From Candidatus Saccharimonadales bacterium (GTDB lineage: Bacteria > Patescibacteriota > Saccharimonadia > UBA4664 > SCTI01): a stretch of 10,498 nt of DNA. The translations under genes and the position numbers were made by a program. The stretch's first letter is position 1. Each line of letters begins with the position of its first letter. The DNA is taken from assembly GCA_030150485.1 (NCBI GenBank), contig JASLFZ010000059.1, forward strand, positions 1 through 10,498, in the 5' to 3' direction. The notes under the pieces are model-generated. The model saw only the letters and a list, made by a program, of their open reading frames with translations, was not told where the DNA came from and made no database searches. This document shows, in pieces, positions 5,955 to 10,498 of this stretch.

Positions 5955-6239
5955 CTACAGCCTAATGCTCAACCCAATACCAACCAGCCCGAGCACCGCA
6001 CCAACAATCAGGATAGCGTACTCAATTTTCCGGTCAATTTGCAGCTTTTCGTGTTGAACCAGCACCAGACCTACCAAAAGGCCCACCGGCAACTCACGGT
6101 GACCAGCAATCACGCCCCAAGCGCTGCCAATAATCAGATATACCAGTATTTTAAGGAAATAGACGCTATCATACTCGGTTTGAACCGCGAGGGCCCGCAC
6201 AGAAGCCTTAGCTGTTTTTTTAGTTTTTGTTTTAGCCAT
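5955..6239 (-). CDS. Small predicted membrane protein, family unknown
   Basis: I do not recognise this 94-residue protein. Residues 1-20 are rich in Lys, Thr and Ala (MAKTKTKKTAKASVR) and look cytoplasmic. Hydrophobic segments follow at about 28-45 and 72-92, with a shorter glycine-rich one at about 51-61, so two or three membrane helices are likely. A conserved-looking polar stretch HEKLQIDRKIEYA (63-75) separates the last two. The ATG at 6239 has AGGGG close upstream; a TATATA also lies just 6 bases before it, so the mRNA might be leaderless. The gene ends 26 bases upstream of the ribosomal promoter -35, with no clear terminator between, so readthrough into the operon is possible. Confidence 0.75.
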   Translation of the reverse strand: MAKTKTKKTAKASVRALAVQTEYDSVYFLKILVYLIIGSAWGVIAGHRELPVGLLVGLVLVQHEKLQIDRKIEYAILIVGAVLGLVGIGLSIRL

Positions 6240-6281
6240 TACCCCTATATAAGCATAAACGGAATAAAATAGCTATCATAT

Positions 6282-6321
6282 AAAAACACTGCGCGGGAGA
6301 GACCAGAATGGCCTCCCCCGC
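6282..6321 (-). terminator. Hairpin terminator candidate after the 312-residue gene
   Basis: On the minus strand GCGGGGGAGGCCA (6321-6309) pairs with TGGTCTCTCCCGC (6305-6293) over 13 positions, including two G-U pairs, around a TTC loop. A run of five T (6286-6282) follows after a 6-base gap. The stem begins 13 bases after the stop at 6335. The stem is very stable; the displaced T-run is a weakness, so efficiency is uncertain. Confidence 0.65.
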
Positions 6322-6334
6322 TTGCGATAGTGAC

Positions 6335-7273
6335 CTATTGAGCCTCAAGACCTGGATCAACACCCACGTGGTGGCGCTTCTTCCTCTCGACATAAAGGCC
6401 AAGTTCAAACGTAAAAACGCCCCCCAACTCTTCTCTGTAGCGGGGCTGGTTATTGCAGTAGGCGAGCACAATCTGGGCTTCGGTAAGGTTGCCCTCGCCT
6501 CCGAGCGCAACCGCCGCCATAACCCTCAGATCACCCGTTGATAGCGGTTGATCGAGCCCGATAAATTTATCAAGCGACGGATTCCATACGTACCTTGCAA
6601 CCAGATCGTTCCAGTCTTTGGGGTAGGCCAACGGCGAGAAACCTTGTTCGCTTAGGAGCGCAGGAGTCTCCTCATGGCTTTCACGGATCAAGTAGTGGAG
6701 CTGGGTAACGGCAAACTCGTTGCTGGGCATTTCTGCGAAATAGGCGTCATACAAGGCTTGCCTTAGAGACGTCGCATGCTCAATAATTTGCTGCGACGAT
6801 AGACCAAACTCCTTTTCGTAGCGCGCGATGGTTGCGGCTTTACGATTGCTCCACTGCCACGCAATATTTTTGATCGCTTTGAATTTTATGCTGTCCTTTG
6901 TCGCACGGCGGAATGAGGTAACGTGCTGCCGAAGGTCCAAAAGTCCTTTTTGGTAATCCAGCTCCGCCTCGTGCTTATCGGTAAGGGCTTCAATCCGTTC
7001 AGCGAGCCCACGATCGCCCCAAACTTGAGCCTTTCGTACCCAAGTATTGGAGCGATCACGCGTGTCTTCCCGAAGCCCTTCCGCTTTACCGGTAACCGCC
7101 TGAAGGGCCGTTTGATCCCCCTGCTCCGCTTGATCAACTAGTGCGCACAGGTACTGGTACTCTCTTTCTGTCCTCGCAGCTCTTTGCCGAGATTGATGCC
7201 TCCGGAAAAGCACAAATCCAACGGCTGAAAGAACCACAAGCGTCGCTATAATCCAGCAAATTGTGAGGAACAC
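6335..7273 (-). CDS. Membrane-anchored protein with coiled-coil region, family unknown
   Basis: I do not recognise this protein. From the GTG at 7273 it has 312 residues. Residues about 2-22 form one hydrophobic helix (FLTICWIIATLVVLSAVGF), followed by an Arg-rich stretch (RRHQSRQRAAR) that would hold the rest in the cytoplasm. Residues about 30-130 are highly charged and helical with coiled-coil-like spacing. The last third is more globular, with WNPSLDKFIGLDQPLSTGDL and VALGGEGNLTEAQIVLAYC. No catalytic motif is evident. The GTG at 7282 has no room for the ribosome binding site; AAGGAG lies 8 bases before 7273, so I chose that start. It is transcribed divergently from cutA. Confidence 0.75.
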   Translation of the reverse strand: MFLTICWIIATLVVLSAVGFVLFRRHQSRQRAARTEREYQYLCALVDQAEQGDQTALQAVTGKAEGLREDTRDRSNTWVRKAQVWGDRGLAERIEALTDKHEAELDYQKGLLDLRQHVTSFRRATKDSIKFKAIKNIAWQWSNRKAATIARYEKEFGLSSQQIIEHATSLRQALYDAYFAEMPSNEFAVTQLHYLIRESHEETPALLSEQGFSPLAYPKDWNDLVARYVWNPSLDKFIGLDQPLSTGDLRVMAAVALGGEGNLTEAQIVLAYCNNQPRYREELGGVFTFELGLYVERKKRHHVGVDPGLEAQ

Positions 7274-7281
7274 GTGTACCA

Positions 7282-7287
7282 CTCCTT
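7282..7287 (-). promoter_or_regulatory. Shine-Dalgarno site that fixes a GTG start at 7273
   Basis: AAGGAG on the minus strand, 8 bases before the GTG at 7273-7271. The other in-frame GTG (7282) overlaps the site itself by one base, so it is unlikely to be used. Confidence 0.65.
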
Positions 7288-7300
7288 GGTCGGAAATAGG

Positions 7301-7322
7301 CTTAGCGTGCAGCTATGCTAAG
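7301..7322. promoter_or_regulatory. Inverted repeat between two divergent genes
   Basis: CTTAGC and GCTAAG flank a 10-base centre (GTGCAGCTAT) that is itself partly symmetrical. It lies between the cutA promoter and the start of the 312-residue gene, within that gene's probable leader. It may be an operator or an mRNA hairpin; the sequence does not decide. Confidence 0.35.
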
Positions 7323-7367
7323 TCAAAAGCGTTGGATTGTCTATTCCCTGCCAACAAAACTGCCCTG

Positions 7368-7373
7368 TATAAT
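7368..7373 (+). promoter_or_regulatory. -10 element of cutA, leaderless arrangement
   Basis: A perfect TATAAT ends 6 bases before the ATG at 7380, so the transcription start expected 7 bases downstream falls on the A of that codon. No Shine-Dalgarno sequence precedes the ATG. No good -35 is seen at 16-18 bases upstream (TTCCCT at best). Confidence 0.55.
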
Positions 7374-7398
7374 CAAGTCATGATCCTCATCATGACAA
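7369..7398 (-). promoter_or_regulatory. Promoter candidate for the 312-residue gene
   Basis: Minus strand: -35-like TTGTCA (7398-7393, five of six matches), an 18-base spacer, and -10-like GATTAT (7374-7369). Transcription would start near 7362 with a leader of about 90 nt. The -10 lies on the same bases as the -10 of cutA on the other strand, so the two would compete. Confidence 0.35.
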
Positions 7399-7685
7399 CC
7401 CTCCACAAAAAGGACGACGCGGTGCGCATTGGTAAAGGCCTACTCGAAAAACGCCTGATTGCCTGTTATAACCTATGGCCGGTCGAATCCGCTTACTGGT
7501 GGAGGGGCGAGCTAATCGAAGAACCGGAAACCGTTATGATATTAAAGACAAAAGATAGGTGGTTTGAGGATATTGCCGACTACATTAAGGCTGAGTCTGG
7601 CTATGAGGTGCCCGAGGTTATCGCGCTACCGCCTGAACGCGTCGACGTGTCCTATACGAAATGGGTTAACGAAGAGGTAGCTTAG
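7380..7685 (+). CDS. cutA: CutA1-family divalent-cation tolerance protein
   Basis: CutA1 proteins form very stable trimers with a ferredoxin-like fold. E. coli cutA mutants were linked to copper tolerance, but the molecular role is unresolved. From the ATG at 7380 the product is 101 residues, the normal family length. Family landmarks are LLEKRLIACYN (21-31, with the conserved cysteine at 29), SAYWWRGEL (37-45), ETVMILKTK (50-58), YEVPEVIALP (75-84) and a final YTKWV. The common HPYEVPE motif reads SGYEVPE here. An upstream in-frame ATG at 7263 would add 39 residues unlike CutA and run over the divergent gene. A second ATG at 7392 is also possible. The stop overlaps the rarA stop. Confidence 0.93.
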   Translation: MILIMTTLHKKDDAVRIGKGLLEKRLIACYNLWPVESAYWWRGELIEEPETVMILKTKDRWFEDIADYIKAESGYEVPEVIALPPERVDVSYTKWVNEEVA

Positions 7686-8875
7686 TCCGGTTTATAAAAC
7701 CGCTCCTTCTCCAGCCCCTCTGGCATAAACCCCTTCTCATGCTGGAAGTTAGGCTGCCACTTATAGTCTTTGCCATAGCCGAGCTCTTTCATGAGCTTGG
7801 TGGGTGCGTTGCGCAAATGGAGTGGGGGTTCGGCGGCGGGGTTGTCGCGAACGGCGCGAACCGCGGCATTAATGGCGTTATCGACAGCACGGCTTTTCGG
7901 CGCGGTCGCCATCGCAATGGTGGCGTGGGCTAAGGTCAACTTGCCCTCTGGCAGGCCAATTCGCTCCACCGCCTGAAAAGCGCTAACGGCCAGTGGCAAC
8001 ATGGTGGGGTCGGCCATCCCAATATCCTCCGAAGCAAAAATGACGATCCGCCGTGCAATAAACTTGGGGTCCTCGCCGGCCTCCAGCATCCGCGCCAGAT
8101 AGAACAGCGCCGCGTCCACCGCGCTACCGCGCATCGATTTAATGAAGGCTGAAATAATGTTGTAGTGAAAATCACCACCCTTGTCGTAACGCAAACTAGT
8201 TTTTTGCATAGCTTGCTTGATACCCTCAGGCGTAACCACATCCGCTACCTTGGCAGCCGCCTCAAGACCGCCGAGCGCAACGCGAGCGTCGCCCGCCGAA
8301 ATCTGAGCTAGCAGAGTGGCGGCATCCGGCTGCAAAGTTTTGCCCTTTAGCTCCTTAGCCGCGCGCTCTAGTAACGTCACCAACTGATCATCCGATAGTG
8401 AGTTCAGCGTTAGCACCCGGCTGCGCGAAAGCAGCGGCGAGATCACCTCAAACGAAGGGTTCTCGGTGGTAGCCCCAATTAAAATAACGGTGCCATCCTC
8501 CACGTGTGGCAAGAAAGCGTCTTGCTGGGCCTTGTTAAAGCGATGGATCTCATCGACAAACAGCACCGTTGCCTGGCCCATCTTGCGCCGTTCTTTGGCC
8601 CGCTCAATGACCTTTTTAACCTCGGGCAAACCTACCACCACCGCGCTAACCTCCTCAAAGGCAAAGTTGCCGCTGCCAGCGATAATCCGGGCAAGCGTGG
8701 TCTTGCCGCTGCCGGGCGGCCCCCATAAAATTATCGAAACCGGTTGGCCTGTCTCGATAATTTGGCGCAAAAACTGGCCCGGACCAATCAAATGCTCTTG
8801 GCCGATCAGATCATCAAGGCTGCGCGGCCGCACCTTGTCAGCGAGCGGCGCATCCGTAGACTCAAACAAGTTCAT
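7682..8875 (-). CDS. rarA: RarA/MgsA-type AAA+ ATPase (replication-associated recombination protein A)
   Basis: RarA (MgsA; WRNIP1/Mgs1 in eukaryotes) is a clamp-loader-like ATPase that acts at stalled replication forks. The 397-residue product is a little shorter than the usual 420-450. It opens with ADKVRPRSLDDLIGQEHLIG. Walker A is GPPGSGKTT (52-60), Walker B is VLFVDEIHRF (104-113), sensor 1 is the GATTENPSFEV stretch (134 on), a putative arginine finger lies in LLSRSRV (148-154), and sensor 2 is in GDARVALGGLE (195-205). The C-terminal tetramerisation half has DPKFIARRIVIFASEDIGMA and PLHLRNAPTKLMKELGYGK, both typical. The ATG at 8875 has no Shine-Dalgarno but has a -10-like TATACT 6 bases upstream. 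Convergent with cutA. Confidence 0.97.
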   Translation of the reverse strand: MNLFESTDAPLADKVRPRSLDDLIGQEHLIGPGQFLRQIIETGQPVSIILWGPPGSGKTTLARIIAGSGNFAFEEVSAVVVGLPEVKKVIERAKERRKMGQATVLFVDEIHRFNKAQQDAFLPHVEDGTVILIGATTENPSFEVISPLLSRSRVLTLNSLSDDQLVTLLERAAKELKGKTLQPDAATLLAQISAGDARVALGGLEAAAKVADVVTPEGIKQAMQKTSLRYDKGGDFHYNIISAFIKSMRGSAVDAALFYLARMLEAGEDPKFIARRIVIFASEDIGMADPTMLPLAVSAFQAVERIGLPEGKLTLAHATIAMATAPKSRAVDNAINAAVRAVRDNPAAEPPLHLRNAPTKLMKELGYGKDYKWQPNFQHEKGFMPEGLEKERFYKPD

Positions 8876-8881
8876 GTTTTC

Positions 8882-8887
8882 AGTATA
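8882..8887 (-). promoter_or_regulatory. -10 element of rarA, leaderless arrangement
   Basis: Minus-strand TATACT is followed by GAAAAC and then the ATG at 8875, so the expected transcription start is the start codon itself. There is no Shine-Dalgarno sequence and no clear -35 (TCTCCA at a 17-base spacing). Confidence 0.5.
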
Positions 8888-8911
8888 CGCCTTTTGTTCG
8901 TGTTTGGAGAG

Positions 8912-9397
8912 CTAACTGTACTCCGCCCGCACCTGCCAGTAAAGATAGGCTGCAAGCCCTAAGATAAGCACTCCACTCACCAAGTGATTCACCGCCACCG
9001 CTCCCACCATATGTACAGCAGCCGCTGCTATCACAAGCTGCCAGCCTAAACTTCGTCGCAGAAAAAGCGGCCGGATAGCTAGCAGCAGCAGCACAAACTC
9101 AACAATCAAGACAATGCCAGTGATGCCAAAGCCATTGTTGCTATCGGCAAAGGCGTCCAAAGCTGGGATGCCGAGATACTCCAAGGGTAGTGAATGCGCG
9201 CCTAGCACCACGGCGAGCAACGCGACCGGAATCAGAAGCACGACCATGGCCAGTGCCGCCCAGCCGGCGTAATCGACCGTAAAGTCCACCAGCCAGTCCG
9301 CCATTTCGTACCAACTTCGATTGTTATAGGTTCGCACGATAGCCTGACGCCCGCCCGCGCCCGTTCGCTTTACATTCCGCTGTTCTTGCCGCGCCAT
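8912..9397 (-). CDS. Predicted four-helix membrane protein, family unknown
   Basis: I do not recognise this 161-residue protein. Residues 1-40 are polar and basic (MARQEQRNVKRTGAGGRQ) and probably cytoplasmic. Hydrophobic helices fall at about 44-67, 90-110, 117-138 and 139-156, with a loop of about 22 residues (LPLEYLGIPALDAF and following) after the first. A histidine (HMVG, about 129) and an asparagine-histidine pair (NH, about 137-138) lie in the last two helices; whether they bind anything is unknown. The ATG at 9397 lacks a Shine-Dalgarno site. An internal ATG at 9304, before ADWLVDF, is an alternative that would drop most of the basic N terminus. It ends 36 bases upstream of rarA. Confidence 0.7.
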   Translation of the reverse strand: MARQEQRNVKRTGAGGRQAIVRTYNNRSWYEMADWLVDFTVDYAGWAALAMVVLLIPVALLAVVLGAHSLPLEYLGIPALDAFADSNNGFGITGIVLIVEFVLLLLAIRPLFLRRSLGWQLVIAAAAVHMVGAVAVNHLVSGVLILGLAAYLYWQVRAEYS

Positions 9398-9406
9398 AAT
9401 AGTGCA

Positions 9407-9415
9407 ATCGTATCA
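9407..9415 (-). promoter_or_regulatory. Extended -10 candidate before the four-helix protein
   Basis: Minus-strand TGATACGAT fits an extended -10 (TGn then TACGAT). Transcription would begin near 9400, only about 3 bases before the ATG at 9397, giving an almost leaderless mRNA. It overlaps the intergenic gap and the end of the neighbouring gene. The match is modest. Confidence 0.35.
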
Positions 9416-9418
9416 CAT

Positions 9419-9907
9419 TTAGGCAGGTGGAGGTGTATCGCTAGAACCCTCGGATGTGTGCACGTTTGACTCATTAACGCCCACGCTGAGCAAATCGGCC
9501 CCATCGAGGCGGGTATGTTTACCAAGCAGAGACTGCGTATCGCGGCGCATGGCAAGAATCACCGCGTCCCGCCGCTGCATCACGCCGATTGGATCGTGCT
9601 CGGATTCCGGTGCCGCCACCGCCCAGACAAATCGGCCGAGAGCTCGCACCACCCTATCGGAGCCGTACAGCAGCACCTGCTGATAGGCGCTCGCAAAGTG
9701 CCGTTTCTGTTTCAAGCGCGCGCCACGCAGCTCGTCGATCGAGGCGAGGAGATCGGCGTAAGCCTTGCCCCGCTCCACCTCTAGAGCATGATTGGCGGTA
9801 CGGCGGCGCAAGGCTGCTCCTAAGAGCGCCCCGGCCACCACCAGTACCACAATCGCCCCTAAATATTCGATGTTAGCTGTAAAATCCATAAGCCTATCGG
9901 TAAACAT
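9419..9907 (-). CDS. Single-anchor membrane protein, family unknown
   Basis: This 162-residue protein has one hydrophobic helix at about 14-33 (LGAIVVLVVAGALLGAAL) followed by RRR, so the bulk should face the cytoplasm. Residues about 40-95 form a charged helical region, VERGKAYADLLASIDELRGA, followed by LLYGSDRVVRALGRFVWAV. This pattern resembles small bacterial membrane proteins of unknown function that I know only vaguely; I assign no family. The C-terminal 30 residues are Ser/Asn/Pro-rich and probably flexible. The start is unsure: the ATG at 9907 has no ribosome binding site, while an in-frame ATG at 9889 (MDFTANIEYLG) has a weak GATAGG upstream. The gap to the next gene is 21 bases. Confidence 0.68.
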   Translation of the reverse strand: MFTDRLMDFTANIEYLGAIVVLVVAGALLGAALRRRTANHALEVERGKAYADLLASIDELRGARLKQKRHFASAYQQVLLYGSDRVVRALGRFVWAVAAPESEHDPIGVMQRRDAVILAMRRDTQSLLGKHTRLDGADLLSVGVNESNVHTSEGSSDTPPPA

Positions 9908-9937
9908 TATTGTCGACGGCTCGGATCAGAAATGCAA

Positions 9938-10483
9938 CTAGGCCCGTGCACCGAGCGCGCTGCGAGCTTCCAAGGCTAGCGAGATAACGAACGCGCCTGC
10001 CGCAACACCGTACAAGCCAACCACCCAGGTGAAGGCCAACGCCGGGCTGGTCGGGTACGCCCACACCACGACACCGGCTACCAGGCTCAAAACGCCCACG
10101 ATCGCCAGCAAGCTGCGGTGCTTGGACTCGTATCCGTCACCAAAGGCCGCAATTACCTCTAAGATCCCGCGTACCACCAGTACCAAGCCAACCAGCAACA
10201 GCAGTGTTGCAATGCTGAGCGTCAGGTGGCGAAGCATGAAGAAACCGACGCCCACCTCCAAGGCCGCAAGCACCACGTTGAGGAACCACAGCGGCAGTAG
10301 CGTAGCACTACTGAAGGTAGTGATAAGATTAATGACCCCCACCGCGATCAAGTACACCGCAAACCCAATGACAAATCCTGCCACCGTGAGACCCGGCAGC
10401 GCTACCGCAAACAGTCCCACTAAAAGCAGCGCTATGCCTCGTAGCAACAACATCCACCACGTCGCTTGTAAAAATGTTTTCAT
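9938..10483 (-). CDS. DUF308/HdeD-like six-helix membrane protein
   Basis: The 181-residue product has six hydrophobic helices at about 9-29, 33-56, 64-84, 88-113, 124-143 and 147-170, in three pairs. The opening WWMLLLRGIALLLVGLFAV followed by LPGLTVAGF is typical of the DUF308 family, which includes E. coli HdeD, a membrane protein tied to acid resistance at high cell density. The repeated R-G-I pattern recurs (LLLRGIALL and VVRGILEVI), supporting an internal-repeat architecture. The function here is unknown. The ATG at 10483 has GGGAG 10 bases upstream, near the window's right edge; the promoter lies outside. The next gene follows after 30 bases, so the three small membrane proteins may form one transcript. 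Confidence 0.85.
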   Translation of the reverse strand: MKTFLQATWWMLLLRGIALLLVGLFAVALPGLTVAGFVIGFAVYLIAVGVINLITTFSSATLLPLWFLNVVLAALEVGVGFFMLRHLTLSIATLLLLVGLVLVVRGILEVIAAFGDGYESKHRSLLAIVGVLSLVAGVVVWAYPTSPALAFTWVVGLYGVAAGAFVISLALEARSALGARA

Positions 10484-10498
10484 CAGCTGACAACTCCC

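Noticed and set aside
5947..5959. Near-palindrome TGTAAACGCTACA at the end of the 94-residue gene.
   Set aside because: Only four bases pair on each side and there is no T-run; too weak to call an operator or terminator.
7299..7326. TTGACT on the minus strand (7326-7321) as a -35 for the 312-residue gene.
   Set aside because: No acceptable -10 lies 16-19 bases downstream (AAGCCT, AGCCTA or TAAGCC); the upstream TTGTCA/GATTAT pair is a better candidate.
7263..7379. Longer CutA starting at 7263.
   Set aside because: The 39 extra residues do not look like CutA, would overlap the start of the divergent gene, and contain the TATAAT promoter element.
1..10498. Search by eye for tRNA or rRNA genes, CRISPR repeats, transposases, phage genes and toxin-antitoxin or defence modules.
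   Set aside because: Nothing convincing was seen on either strand. Nearly all of the window is accounted for by the listed genes, and the longest non-coding stretch is the L3 leader region of about 160 bases.

Overview
The window looks like a chromosome segment from a bacterium with a compact genome. My best guess is Patescibacteria (CPR), perhaps Saccharibacteria. That guess is from memory of the protein sequences, not from a search. It rests on the tightly packed S10/spc-type ribosomal cluster without S10 at its head, a DUF308/HdeD-type membrane protein, several small membrane proteins with no recognisable family, and stand-alone genes that appear to lack leaders. TGA is used as a stop (L4, L16 and S17 end in TGA), which argues against the code-25 lineages Gracilibacteria and Absconditabacteria. 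Base composition is moderate, a little above 50% GC by eye.

Region 1 (1-5791, all on the minus strand) is one ribosomal protein operon. In transcription order it reads L3, L4, L23, L2, S19, L22, S3, L16, L29, S17, L14, L24, L5, and L5 runs off the left edge. Nearly every junction is a TAATG or ATGA overlap, or a gap of 1-8 bases, with a Shine-Dalgarno sequence inside the upstream gene. Translation is therefore probably coupled along the whole unit. All products are large-subunit proteins (L) or small-subunit proteins (S) of the ribosome.

Region 2 (5792-5954) is the operon's leader and promoter. It holds a good sigma70-type promoter and a leader of about 100 nt that can fold into two adjacent hairpins followed by a run of seven T. 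This is the most interesting non-coding signal in the window and may be an autoregulatory or attenuation leader.

Region 3 (5955-7273, minus) carries a 94-residue membrane protein and an orphan protein of about 312 residues with an N-terminal membrane anchor. A hairpin terminator candidate lies between them.

Region 4 (7274-8911) has a short intergenic region with overlapping divergent promoter candidates, then cutA (plus) and rarA/mgsA (minus). cutA and rarA converge with overlapping stop codons. Both appear to have a -10 element exactly where a leaderless mRNA would need it.

Region 5 (8912-10483, minus) holds three small membrane proteins: a four-helix protein, a single-anchor protein and a DUF308/HdeD-like six-helix protein.

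I found no tRNA, rRNA, CRISPR array, insertion sequence, phage gene or defence system. Most of the window is housekeeping. The points worth a second look are the L3 leader, the leaderless-type promoters and the unrecognised membrane proteins.
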